Shown here: in pieces, positions 51,571-59,941 of the stretch
Position numbering within the stretch: the stretch's first letter is position 1
How the letters are laid out: every line of letters starts with the position of its first letter
Origin: Gordonia sediminis
GTDB taxonomy: Bacteria; Actinomycetota; Actinomycetes; Mycobacteriales; Mycobacteriaceae
Length of the DNA stretch: 64,000 nucleotides
Reading direction: 5' to 3'
Assembly: GCA_004193205.1 (NCBI GenBank)
Contig: RZUM01000006.1
Coordinates: forward strand, 357,713 to 421,712
Program-made: the position numbers and the translations under genes
Notes under the pieces: generated by a model
The model's input: only the letters and a program-made list of their open reading frames with translations
The model's database searches: none
Told to the model about the DNA's origin: nothing

Positions 51571-51579
51571 TATTACGGT
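51567..51579. promoter_or_regulatory. GntR-type operator site 8 (perfect ACCGTATTACGGT)
   Basis: Perfect 13/13 match, about 71 bp upstream of the small protein that opens the AMP-ligase operon. Confidence 0.78.
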
Positions 51580-51750
51580 CTGAAGCCTAATGGAGTGACC
51601 CCGGTTACACAAGTCTTTCCGGGATGAGCGACCGAAGGGACATCGATACGAACCATCCCCACCGCCGAGGCATGGCCGAGCCAATCTGTGATCGATTGCA
51701 CCCAACCACGCGATCGCTTCGAGAGTCGCAAGTGATATCGTATCTCTAAC

Positions 51751-51765
51751 ATGAGATTGAGTCTC
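51751..51765. promoter_or_regulatory. Short palindrome before the MFS exporter
   Basis: 5-bp arms TGAGA and TCTCA with a 5-nt centre, overlapping the region just before the ribosome site of the exporter. It could be an operator, or chance. Confidence 0.35.
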
Positions 51766-51776
51766 AAGGAGCGGTG

Positions 51777-53318
51777 ATGGTCACTCAATGTACGAAGGAC
51801 GTGCATGTCGGCGCGCAGACCACAGCCGACAATCACACCAAACGCGCACTTCGCTGGGCAGGTCCAGCCCTCGCCTTTGCCGGACTCGGCGGATCGTTCA
51901 CGCAGACGATCTTGATCCCCATGCAGAGTGAGCTACCAGGCCTTCTCGGCGCCTCGGCCACCAGCACGGCGTGGGCCGTCACGATCACGCTGCTCGTGGC
52001 GGCTGTGTTCACTCCGATATCGGGACGCTTCGGGGACATGTTCGGAAAGCGACGCGTCTCACTGATCCTCATCGCCGTGCTGATCACTGGATCCGTGGTA
52101 TGCGCTCTGTCGAACTCTGTCGTCCCACTCATAGTGGGCCGCGGCCTGCAAGGGGTCGGCCTTGGCGTCGTAGCGGTGGGCATAGCAATGGTGCGGGACG
52201 TTCTGCCTGCCTCGCGGGTAGGTTCCACCGCGGCTCTGGTCAGCGCCACCATTGGCGTGGGTGCCGCCCTCGGCCTTCCGATCAGCGCCTTCGTCGCGCA
52301 GCACTTCGACTGGCACATGCTGTTCTGGCTATCGGCCGCCATTGGCGTTGGGACATTCGCACTGCTGGCTTGGGCGCTCCCGGCAGAATCGCCGAAGACC
52401 GGCGGAAAGGTGGATTGGGTTGGCATCGTTGGCATGTCGGCCGGCCTATCGGGACTCCTGCTGTGTCTGTCACATGGCCGTGAATGGGAGTGGACGTCAG
52501 TGCGCACCGTGGCAGTACTGAGTGGCAGCGCCGCCGTGCTGGTGTTGTGGGTGTGGCATGAGCTTCGCGTCCGACAGCCGCTGGTCGACGTAAGGGTCAA
52601 TACCCGGCGTGCAGTTCTGTTGACGAACCTCGCCTCTGCGGCCATGGGCATGGCATGGTTCGCATCGCAAGTCGCCTTCCCCCAACTCTTGCAGCTACCG
52701 ACCACAGCAGGTGGAGTGTCGCTGTCCCTCGTGGAAGCCAGTCTCGTCCTCATGCCTTCGGGTCTGGCGATGCTCGCGATGGCTCCCGTGGCAGGCCGAC
52801 TCGAGCGACGATACGGACCAAAACCGTTGCTGGTCGCCGCCGCGGTGCTGATCGCCATTGCGTTTTGCCTTGCTCTCACCGTGACCATGGGCCAATGGAC
52901 CGTTCTCTTCGTCAACGTCCTCATCGGCGTGGGTATCGGAATGGGCTACGCCGCCATGCCGACCCTCATCCTGCACTCGGTTCCGCGATCGGAGACCGGA
53001 TCGGCCAACGGGGTCAACACGCTCATGCGGGCCGTTGGCGCGGCGGTCGGCGCTGCCGTGGTAGGAGCCGTGCTCGCCGTCGAGCCGACCTCGGGAGCCG
53101 CCGACCACCGACAGCACGTGTCGGCCGCATTCGACGAGACGTTCCTGTTCGGCCTGGTCGCCGCACTCCTCTGCGGCCTGTTTGCCGCGTTCATCCCGGC
53201 CAGAGGATCCGCCGTGAGCGGTACCGAATTGCCGGATTCGAGGGCCCGGCGATTCCAGCGATTTCGACCCATCCGGCACCATCGGACCGCATATCCAACG
53301 GAACTCCCCCTCCCCTAA
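51777..53318 (+). CDS. MFS multidrug-type transporter (DHA2/EmrB-QacA-like)
   Basis: 513-aa membrane protein with about 14 helices, the layout of drug:H+ antiporters. Seen: the loop 2-3 motif SGRFGDMFGKRRV and the antiporter-type segment VGRGLQGVGLG in helix 5. It probably exports a toxic substrate or intermediate. ATG 51777 follows AAGGAG by 5 nt. The palindrome TGAGA-TTGAG-TCTCA at 51751-51765 just upstream could bind its regulator. The protein ends in a basic, disordered tail. Confidence 0.9.
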   Translation: MVTQCTKDVHVGAQTTADNHTKRALRWAGPALAFAGLGGSFTQTILIPMQSELPGLLGASATSTAWAVTITLLVAAVFTPISGRFGDMFGKRRVSLILIAVLITGSVVCALSNSVVPLIVGRGLQGVGLGVVAVGIAMVRDVLPASRVGSTAALVSATIGVGAALGLPISAFVAQHFDWHMLFWLSAAIGVGTFALLAWALPAESPKTGGKVDWVGIVGMSAGLSGLLLCLSHGREWEWTSVRTVAVLSGSAAVLVLWVWHELRVRQPLVDVRVNTRRAVLLTNLASAAMGMAWFASQVAFPQLLQLPTTAGGVSLSLVEASLVLMPSGLAMLAMAPVAGRLERRYGPKPLLVAAAVLIAIAFCLALTVTMGQWTVLFVNVLIGVGIGMGYAAMPTLILHSVPRSETGSANGVNTLMRAVGAAVGAAVVGAVLAVEPTSGAADHRQHVSAAFDETFLFGLVAALLCGLFAAFIPARGSAVSGTELPDSRARRFQRFRPIRHHRTAYPTELPLP

Positions 53319-53337
53319 ACCCTTCCTCGCCACCTAA

Positions 53338-53350
53338 GCTGTCTATATTG
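53338..53350. repeat. MarR-promoter direct repeat, copy 1
   Basis: GCTGTCTATATTG, repeated exactly at 53402-53414, 64 bp apart, upstream of the MarR gene. Paired repeats of this kind could be regulator sites or duplicated promoter elements. Confidence 0.6.
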
Positions 53351-53401
53351 AGATCAACGTCGCACATGAACGCGCTAGTTGGTCGAAAACTTAACAGCTA
53401 T

Positions 53402-53414
53402 GCTGTCTATATTG
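53402..53414. repeat. MarR-promoter direct repeat, copy 2
   Basis: Exact second copy of GCTGTCTATATTG, 17 bp before the MarR start. The left side also forms ACAGC-TAT-GCTGT, a small palindrome overlapping the copy. Confidence 0.6.
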
Positions 53415-53430
53415 CCCTGAGGGAGGAAGT

Positions 53431-53886
53431 ATGGACAGCCGCGTCGATCAGCTGCGCGAAGACATTGTGCGTTTCAACCGAACAATCCGGACGAAGAGCG
53501 CCGGAGGGCATCTGCTGACCGCCACCCAGTTGCAGGCTCTCGGGCAGATCGACCGCGACGGGCCGATGAGCGCCCGCGCCCTCGCCGACGCCGAGGCGGT
53601 GGCGCCCCAAACCGTGGCGCGGACGGTCGCGGCACTCGAACAGCAGGGCATGGTGACGCGATCGAGCGACCCGTCCGATGGGCGTGCCAGCTTGATCGCC
53701 ATCACCGACCAAGGGCACGCCACTCTGCAATCCGACCGTGGGAACCGCAGCGAATGGCTCGCGACGGCCATCGAGACGCACTGCACCGACGTCGAACGAG
53801 ACCTACTCTTCCTCGCCGGAGCACTTCTTCGCCGCCTCGGCGAGGACAGCCGCGCCGCACAGGGATCGGACGGGGTTGACGCATGA
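53431..53886 (+). CDS. MarR family transcriptional regulator
   Basis: 151-aa winged helix-turn-helix regulator. The helix region SARALADAEAVAPQTVARTV (near 48-67) and the wing RSSDPSDGRASLIAITD (near 75-90) are clear. MarR proteins usually repress an adjacent exporter until a phenolic or toxic ligand binds. ATG 53431 follows GGAGG, and the stop overlaps the start of the exporter below as ATGA, so the two are one unit. The exact direct repeats upstream are candidate binding sites. Confidence 0.93.
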   Translation: MDSRVDQLREDIVRFNRTIRTKSAGGHLLTATQLQALGQIDRDGPMSARALADAEAVAPQTVARTVAALEQQGMVTRSSDPSDGRASLIAITDQGHATLQSDRGNRSEWLATAIETHCTDVERDLLFLAGALLRRLGEDSRAAQGSDGVDA

Positions 53887-55307
53887 CCGCCGAGACCGAA
53901 GCCGGCACTGCGAGTGCCTCCCGGCCCGTTCCTTTCCGGATCGGCGGTGCCACCGCTACGGGGAGCGTGCTGCAACCCCTCAATTCCTCGATGATCACGG
54001 TGGCCATCGTCGCGATCGGCGCGAATTTCGGCTCGGCAACGGGCATCTCGTGGATCATCTCGGCGATGTATATCACCACCGCGGTCTGCTCTCCGATGGC
54101 CGGCCGGCTCGGAGCGATGTTCGGAGCACGTCGAGTGTTCGTCATCGGCTTGCTATTGGTCTGCGTCGCTTCTCTTCTCGGCACATTCGCTCCGTCACTT
54201 GCGTGGCTGATCGCCGCCTATGTGCTGCTCGGCATCGGCATGTCGGCCCATCTGCCCAACGCCATGACGATGGTCCGCGGATATGCCGAACGCTACGGTT
54301 GCCAGCCGCGAACCGCGATCACCACCCTCGTCGTGTGCAGCCAGTCTGTTGCCGCCCTCGGCCCCACTCTCGGTGGACTATTGGTGGGCACATTCGGTTG
54401 GCAGTCGATCCTGTGGATCAACATTCCTGTCGCAGCCATCAGCGCCATCGCCATCCTCCGTGTCGACGTCGGTTTCGCCGGTGACAAGCCGGCCTCGGTC
54501 CGCGCCGCTGTGCGCACGATCGACATACTCGGCATCGCCCTCTTCGTCGTGACCATCACCTCGCTGATGCTCTTCCTCGTCTCATTGCGTGCGACGCCAC
54601 TCTGGTGGATCATCCCCGTATTCGCCCTCGGAGGCGCCCTGTTCATACGATGGGAGCGACGAGCGTCCGATCCGTTCCTCGATGTCACCGCCCTACGCCA
54701 GAATCGTGCGCTCACAGCAACACTCGGGCGGACCATGCTCACGTACATGTGCTTCTACTGCGTGTACTTCGGCATTCCGCAATGGCTGCAGTACGTTCGC
54801 GGCATGTCGGCCATCGAGGCCGGACTGACCATGTTGCCCGTCGCCGGCGTCGGAATCGTCGCGACGATGATCGGCTCGCGCATCTACCGCCGCTACGGAG
54901 CGCGGACCACGCTGTTCGTCGGAACCTTCGCACTTCTGATCGGGGGTGCCCTCGTCGCCACCGTCGAACGGTCCACCGCGCCGATCATCGTTCTGCTGAT
55001 CGTCGCCGCCGTCTTGGGAATACCCAACGGCGTCAACAATATCGGCAATCAGAACCTACTCAACGAGGTCACGACGGTCGACGAAGTGGGCACTGCCATC
55101 GGGATGTACCGAACCGTCTCATTCGTCGGCGCCAACCTCGCGGTGGCGGTGCTCCAGCTCACTGCCGGCGGCGCCGTTGGTGACGTCGGCCTGCACCGCA
55201 CTGGTGTGTTCATCATCGTGGTCGCCGCACTGCTGCTGGCCGGGGTCGTGTTTTCCCGCAATATGGGTCCGCGTATCGAGCGCGACACCGCGCGGAGCCG
55301 CAGCTGA
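53883..55307 (+). CDS. MFS multidrug-type transporter
   Basis: 474-aa membrane protein with about 12-14 helices. Seen: the loop 2-3 motif AGRLGAMFGARRV and GIGMSAHLPNAM in helix 4-5, then LGPTLGGLLVGTFGWQSILW. It is probably an efflux pump, cotranslated with MarR (ATGA overlap). Together with the exporter just upstream it makes a second transport system, which looks unrelated to the substrate importers. The C-terminus converges on the TetR gene at 55338, 30 bp away. Confidence 0.9.
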   Translation: MTAETEAGTASASRPVPFRIGGATATGSVLQPLNSSMITVAIVAIGANFGSATGISWIISAMYITTAVCSPMAGRLGAMFGARRVFVIGLLLVCVASLLGTFAPSLAWLIAAYVLLGIGMSAHLPNAMTMVRGYAERYGCQPRTAITTLVVCSQSVAALGPTLGGLLVGTFGWQSILWINIPVAAISAIAILRVDVGFAGDKPASVRAAVRTIDILGIALFVVTITSLMLFLVSLRATPLWWIIPVFALGGALFIRWERRASDPFLDVTALRQNRALTATLGRTMLTYMCFYCVYFGIPQWLQYVRGMSAIEAGLTMLPVAGVGIVATMIGSRIYRRYGARTTLFVGTFALLIGGALVATVERSTAPIIVLLIVAAVLGIPNGVNNIGNQNLLNEVTTVDEVGTAIGMYRTVSFVGANLAVAVLQLTAGGAVGDVGLHRTGVFIIVVAALLLAGVVFSRNMGPRIERDTARSRS

Positions 55308-55337
55308 CATTCCGCTGGCCGCCGCAACCGGCGAGCC

Positions 55338-55982
55338 TCATTGTTCGTGTGCAGCTCCACCCAATGCCACCGCAAACACCGCATCGAGTTGCGTTTTCGC
55401 CGCATCGACCCCGGCCGGAAGTCCCGCAAAATGCTGCAAGAGAGCGCGCTGGAAAATGCCGTCGAGCGCCGCATAGGCGGTCGACGAGTCGATCGCGGGT
55501 TCGACACGTCGCAGCTCGCAGTATCGCGCGACCACCCGCCAGATCATCTCCTCGCGGCGTACCTCGATCTCGAGCACATCGGACCGGAATGCGTCATCGA
55601 AGAAGCTCTGGTTGCGCAGGTCGTACCAGAGACGATGCACGGGCGCATCGACGACGAGCGTGCCGAAGTACTTTTCCCGGAATGCCTGATGTAGCTGGTC
55701 CGCGGTCTCCGCATCGGCGACGACTTCGTCGTAGCGCGTGACACACAGGGTCTCGAACTGACGCACCGCCTCCGCGATCAGGTCGAGCTTGTCAGAGAAG
55801 TAATAGTGCAAGACCCCATGGGAGTACTCAGAGTTCTGCGCGATCTCGCGGAGACTCGTGCGCGCGTAGCCGAGCTCGGCGAGCGTGTTGAGGGTTGCCG
55901 CGGCCAGTTCCGCGCGCTTGGCATGGAACTTGTCGCGGGCGCGTTCCTCGACTCGCGCCTTGGGGTCGACGACCTGCGTCAT
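55338..55982 (-). CDS. TetR family transcriptional regulator
   Basis: 214 aa. The N-terminal helix-turn-helix (about 25-70: LREIAQNSEYSHGVLHYYFSD) is followed by an unrelated ligand domain. ATG 55982 has GGAGG at about 8 nt; the in-frame extension to 56072 is not family-like. It is divergent from the saccharopine-dehydrogenase-like gene, with two palindromes between (56059-56096), so it likely represses that gene and itself. Its ligand is unknown. Confidence 0.9.
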   Translation of the reverse strand: MTQVVDPKARVEERARDKFHAKRAELAAATLNTLAELGYARTSLREIAQNSEYSHGVLHYYFSDKLDLIAEAVRQFETLCVTRYDEVVADAETADQLHQAFREKYFGTLVVDAPVHRLWYDLRNQSFFDDAFRSDVLEIEVRREEMIWRVVARYCELRRVEPAIDSSTAYAALDGIFQRALLQHFAGLPAGVDAAKTQLDAVFAVALGGAAHEQ

Positions 55983-56058
55983 ACCCGCACTCCCTCCTGC
56001 TCTGCCAATCGATCTCTTGCCTGGTAGCGAGTCTAGCTCCACCTGCCGGAGCGATTTC

Positions 56059-56096
56059 TTGACAGTCGTCAAGATTTTCCTTGACGACTGTCAAGG
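56059..56096. promoter_or_regulatory. Double TetR operator
   Basis: Two 16-bp units, 56059-56074 and 56081-56096, exact reverse complements of each other, 6 nt apart. Each is itself palindromic in the form CTTGAC-N4-GTCAAG. It sits between the divergent TetR gene (start 55982) and the saccharopine-dehydrogenase-like gene. Two dimers could bind side by side. Confidence 0.85.
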
Positions 56097-56220
56097 ACTA
56101 TCGCTAGCGTGAGCCATGACACACGACGTGTCGATACGAAAGGCGCGTCACTCCCCTGCGCGCATCTGCAGGATCCGGCCGGGCTCGGCCGGCGATCCGA
56201 TGACGAGAGGAATACTCAAC

Positions 56221-57348
56221 ATGGCAACCGACAAACGCGTCGTCGTTTACGGCGCTTCGGGATACACCGGCCGTCTCATCTGCGAGTACCTGCGCGAATA
56301 CAACATTCCGTTTGTCGCCGCCGGCCGGAGCCTCAGCCGCCTGAAGAGTGTCGTCGAGGCCGTACCGGGCATCGACACCGTCGACCACGACATCGTTGAG
56401 GTCGAGCACTCGAAGGAAGCTTTGGTCGAGACCTTCCGCGGTGCAGACGTCGTGCTCAACACCGTCGGCCCGTTCGCACGGTGGGGCCACCCCGTGGTCG
56501 AGGCCTGCCTGGAGATCGGTGCGCACTACACCGATACCAACGGCGAACAGAACTGGATGATCGACGTCGAAGAGAAGTACTCTGCCGAGTTCGCCTCCCA
56601 AGGTCTCGTCCTCACTCCCGGGCTGGCCCAGATGTACTCGATCGGCGAGATCGCCGCGAACATCTGCCTCGAGACGCCGGGCCTGGACACTTTGGACATC
56701 GAGGTGTTCTGGAAGGGCCATCCCACGGTCGCGTCGACCAACACCATCCTGACCAACGCCGCCTTCTCCAAGGCGTACTACCTCGAGCAAAACGAGTACG
56801 TCGAGTGGCCGGCCGACGGCGGTCTCCTACAGGTCGTCGTGCCCGGCCAGCACGAGCTGGGACTCGCGTTGCCGTGGGGCGGAACCTCACACCCCGTGTG
56901 GTTCAAGAACGACCCGCGCGTGGCGAATGCCCGTGCACTCGGCGGTGTGTTCAATCGCCCGCTGATGGAGGGTGTCCCTCAGATGGTGGCCGCCGCATTG
57001 GCCGAGATGGAGGGCAAGACCGAGACGCAGAAGTACGAGATTATCGACGCGATCTCCGGGTCCATCCGCAGCGAGACGCCGCCCCGAGAGAACCCACGGA
57101 TCAACACCTCACTGGATTCGGTCTACGCCTCCGGCCCACTTGGACGGGTGCACTGCGTGATTCACGGTAACTGCAACTACAAGCAGACCGCGCTGCTCAA
57201 CGCCCACGCGGCCGCCCACCTGCTGAAAGCGCCACCACGAGCGGTCGGTTTCGCATCCAGCTGCGAGGCGTTCGGATATCGGGAACTGCTCGGAGTGTTG
57301 AAGGCCTTCGGCCTGGTGCTCGATCCGATCGTGACTGCGCACAGTTGA
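56221..57348 (+). CDS. Saccharopine dehydrogenase-like NAD(P)-binding oxidoreductase
   Basis: 375 aa. The N-terminal Rossmann motif VVVYGASGYTGR (7-18) is clear, with the saccharopine dehydrogenase-like layout after it (NTVGPFARWG, TDTNGEQNW, LTPGLAQM). Relatives include trans-acting enoyl reductases and enzymes of unknown function; no biosynthetic lysine context exists here. ATG 56221 has a GAGAGGAAT site. It is divergent from its TetR and 8 bp before a (now disrupted) acyl-CoA synthetase, so it probably works on a CoA or acid metabolite. Confidence 0.87.
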   Translation: MATDKRVVVYGASGYTGRLICEYLREYNIPFVAAGRSLSRLKSVVEAVPGIDTVDHDIVEVEHSKEALVETFRGADVVLNTVGPFARWGHPVVEACLEIGAHYTDTNGEQNWMIDVEEKYSAEFASQGLVLTPGLAQMYSIGEIAANICLETPGLDTLDIEVFWKGHPTVASTNTILTNAAFSKAYYLEQNEYVEWPADGGLLQVVVPGQHELGLALPWGGTSHPVWFKNDPRVANARALGGVFNRPLMEGVPQMVAAALAEMEGKTETQKYEIIDAISGSIRSETPPRENPRINTSLDSVYASGPLGRVHCVIHGNCNYKQTALLNAHAAAHLLKAPPRAVGFASSCEAFGYRELLGVLKAFGLVLDPIVTAHS

Positions 57349-57356
57349 GCTCGGCG

Positions 57357-57871
57357 ATGCGACTAGCCGACTACCTCGACAAGGGTGCGTCGTTGGGCCC
57401 CGACCGTCCATGCCTCACCGCTGACGGCGCGACATGGACCTATGGCGAGGTCCGAGAACACACGGTCGCCATCGCTGGGGCGTTGCAGCGCACCGGAATC
57501 GCGGCCGGCGATCGCGTCGCGGTCCTCTCGACGAACGATCCCCTGGCCTTGACCTGCGTGTTCGGCATCTCGCGGGCGGGTGCCGTGTGGTGCCCGGTCA
57601 ATCCTCGCAACGAAGCCGAGGAGAACCGACAGTTGTTCGACCTGTTCGGCTGTCGATTCCTCTTCTTCCAGAAGAAGTTCGGCGAACTCGTGGCCCGCAT
57701 CAGGACGGACCTGCCGCAGCTTGAATGGCTCGTCTGTCTCGACGGTGAGTTCGACGGCGCCCTCGACTTCGGCACCTGGCTCTCGGAGCACCGCAGCGAA
57801 CCAGACGAGGGATGGCACCCAGCCGACGGATTGTGCCTTCTGGCAGGCACCGGGGGCACCACCGGCAAGCC
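57357..57871 (+). pseudogene. Acyl-CoA synthetase, 5' part, disrupted by insertion
   Basis: N-terminal 171 codons of an AMP-dependent ligase (ATWTYGEVREHTVAIAGAL, FGISRAGAVWCPVNPRN), ending in LLAGTGGTTGKP, the middle of the P-loop. A 3,477-bp insertion follows. Removing 57872-61348 restores the frame exactly (GKP then KGV) to a 510-aa protein, so the gene was intact before. Reading continues into the insertion for a few dozen codons only. ATG 57357 is 8 bp after the saccharopine-like gene; a TTG at 57345 is an alternative. Confidence 0.93.
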
Positions 57872-57953
57872 TTATGAGCAGTCCTGGGTTATGTGCAGTG
57901 GTGCCGGGTATGTCCTGGTAGGGGCGGTGGGCGGGGCTGATGACTGCGCATAA
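57872..57953. repeat. Left terminal inverted repeat of the RIT element
   Basis: 82 bp beginning TTATGAGCAGTCCTGG and ending CTGCGCATAA. It matches the reverse complement of 61235-61316 with four mismatches, all in the inner 33 bp. Confidence 0.9.
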
Positions 57954-57962
57954 CGGTGGTGG

Positions 57963-58967
57963 TCATAGGTTGGTGAGCCAGTCGAGCAGGTCGGAGTCGT
58001 GGTTCCATTCGGCGAGGTCGGCATTGACGATGTCGGGGTAGAGGTTTTCGAGGGCTTTGCGTTTGGCTTCGGTGGAGGCGCGGGCGTAGATCTCGGTGGT
58101 GCTGAGGTCTACGTGGCCGAGGATGTCGCGTATGTAGGGCAGTGGAACTCCGGCGTCGTAGAGGTGCATGGCGCGGCTGTGACGCAGGGTGTGCGGACTG
58201 AGGTGGGTTCTGCGAAGCGTCGGATCGGATGCCTGGGCATGGTATTTGCTGAGGATCCAGGCGATTCCACCGCGACTGAGTTTGCGTCGGTGGTGGTTGA
58301 AGAACAGAGGGTGCTCGTCGTGTCCGGGGCGGTCGAGGTGATGCTCGCTCAGGTATGCCGCCAGCAGTGTGGTGGTGTTGGCGTCGAGGGGTACGTGGCG
58401 GGTCTTGCGGCCTTTGCCGGTCAAGGCGGCCATTGCCGGGTGTTGCACACGGATGTCGCGCACGGTGAGATCGGCGAGTTCTTGAACTCGTGCTGCGGTG
58501 TCGTAGAGGGTGGCCAGCAGTGTCGCGTCACGTCGGCCGGTGCGGGTGCCTCGGTCGGGCAGGGCCAGTAGGTGCCGGGTGTGCTCGATGCTCAGGTGCG
58601 CTACGCCGAGGTGGTCGTGTTTGCTGGCGGGGATGGCGAGAATGTCTTGGCAGCATGCCATTCGGGCGGGGTCCTGTGTTTGCAGCCAGGTGAAGAACGA
58701 GTCGATCGCGGCCAGGCGTTGGTTGCTGGTTGAGGCGCTGTTGTGTCTGCTGGTGTGCAGCCAGGCCACGAACCCGGTGACTGCGGTGGCGTCGATCAGG
58801 TCCAGGGTGAGCTTGTCGGGGGCGATGTGGTGCTCGTCGCGGAAGTAGCAGATCAGCAGTTTGAACGAATCGCGGTAGGAGGTGATCGTGTTCGGTGAGC
58901 AGCCCCGCAGCCCGGCCAGGTAGGTCGTCAGAAATCGGTGCAGCAGCACGGCGAAGTCGGTGGCCAT
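57963..58967 (-). CDS. Tyrosine recombinase, third of the trio
   Basis: 334-aa tyrosine recombinase/integrase. The catalytic set is visible: Arg in RVQELADL, Lys in TGKGRKTRHVPL, His-x-x-Arg in SPHTLRHSRAMHL, His in LGHVDLSTTEIY and Tyr in that same segment. An N-terminal SAM-like DNA-binding domain (about 5-95) precedes. ATG 58967 overlaps the stop of the middle gene (TGATG); a longer in-frame start has no family match. It cuts and joins DNA ends, presumably with its two neighbours. The gene ends 10 bp inside the left repeat. Confidence 0.92.
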   Translation of the reverse strand: MATDFAVLLHRFLTTYLAGLRGCSPNTITSYRDSFKLLICYFRDEHHIAPDKLTLDLIDATAVTGFVAWLHTSRHNSASTSNQRLAAIDSFFTWLQTQDPARMACCQDILAIPASKHDHLGVAHLSIEHTRHLLALPDRGTRTGRRDATLLATLYDTAARVQELADLTVRDIRVQHPAMAALTGKGRKTRHVPLDANTTTLLAAYLSEHHLDRPGHDEHPLFFNHHRRKLSRGGIAWILSKYHAQASDPTLRRTHLSPHTLRHSRAMHLYDAGVPLPYIRDILGHVDLSTTEIYARASTEAKRKALENLYPDIVNADLAEWNHDSDLLDWLTNL

Positions 58968-59941
58968 CACGATTGCCCTGCGGTGAGGGGCGCGACGATG
59001 TCGCCGAGGCGTTGTTGCACTCGGGTGGTGATCTCGGGGTAGGACTCGGCGGTCAGGTGCAGGTAGTAGGCAGTGTCGGCCACCGAGGAGTGCCCCAGGT
59101 AGGTTTGCAGCACCGGCAACAACGCGTTGATGTCGTATTCTAAGGTGAACCATCGCCGTAAGTTGTTGACGGCAAACGAATGTCGAAGGTCATGCGTGCG
59201 AGGGCCGTGGCCTCGTCCGCCGTGAGCGATGCCGGCCTGCCACAAGAATCGGCGGAAGTTGTGGTTGAGGTTGCTCAGGGTCAATGGTTGCCGGGCCCGG
59301 CCGGGGAAAAACCATTCTCCCCGTTCGTGGTGCCCCTCGATCTGTGCATGGTAGTCGGCGAGTCGGGTTCGTAGCGGCGCCGAAACGGGGATCTGACGGT
59401 CTTTACCGCCCTTGGCATTGCGGATCTGCAGCACACCGGCATCGATGTCGACGTCAGCGACTGTCAGCAGTCGGGCTTCTGAGCATCGCAGGCCGCAGGC
59501 ATAGATCGTGCGAAACAGTACCGGCATCACGATGTGCCGCAACGGAACCTGACTGCAGTAGTGGCAGCGGTCGGTTGCGGCGAACAGTGCCGCCAACTCC
59601 GTGTCGGTGTAGATGTAGGGGACGTAGCGGACCGGTCGGGGTAGCAGTGCGGCCGGCAACAGGTAGGCGTGGATGCCGCGGCGGATCAGCCAGCGAGCCA
59701 ACGCGCGCAGTGGTGAGGTCAGGGTCTGCAGGGTTGATGGTGTGACACCTCGCCGCCGCGCCGCGGTGATCCAGGCATGCACCGACGCCTCAGTCAGCGT
59801 GTTGAGGTCGGGAAATTCGGTGCGACTGAACACCTCGAACCGGGCCAGCACCCGCGCCTCGGTGTCATAGCGGTAGCCGACGGCACGTTTCTCGGCGATC
59901 AACGCAGTGATGGCATCGGCCAGGGTGATGGTTGCGGTCAT
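58967..59941 (-). CDS. Tyrosine recombinase, second of the trio
   Basis: 324-aa tyrosine recombinase. Catalytic residues seen: Arg in ACGLRCSEARLL, Lys in NAKGGKDRQIPV, His-x-x-Arg in THDLRHSFAVNNL and His then Tyr in LGHSSVADTAYYL. The start ATG 59941 overlaps the first gene as ATGA and its own stop overlaps the third as TGATG, which is the translation-coupled trio arrangement expected of RIT elements. It probably forms a complex with the flanking recombinases. Confidence 0.92.
   Translation of the reverse strand: MTATITLADAITALIAEKRAVGYRYDTEARVLARFEVFSRTEFPDLNTLTEASVHAWITAARRRGVTPSTLQTLTSPLRALARWLIRRGIHAYLLPAALLPRPVRYVPYIYTDTELAALFAATDRCHYCSQVPLRHIVMPVLFRTIYACGLRCSEARLLTVADVDIDAGVLQIRNAKGGKDRQIPVSAPLRTRLADYHAQIEGHHERGEWFFPGRARQPLTLSNLNHNFRRFLWQAGIAHGGRGHGPRTHDLRHSFAVNNLRRWFTLEYDINALLPVLQTYLGHSSVADTAYYLHLTAESYPEITTRVQQRLGDIVAPLTAGQS

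Noticed and set aside
57345-57953. Intact short acyl-CoA synthetase with its own C-terminus
   Set aside because: The last codons belong to the inserted element, and the rest of the ligase resumes at 61349.
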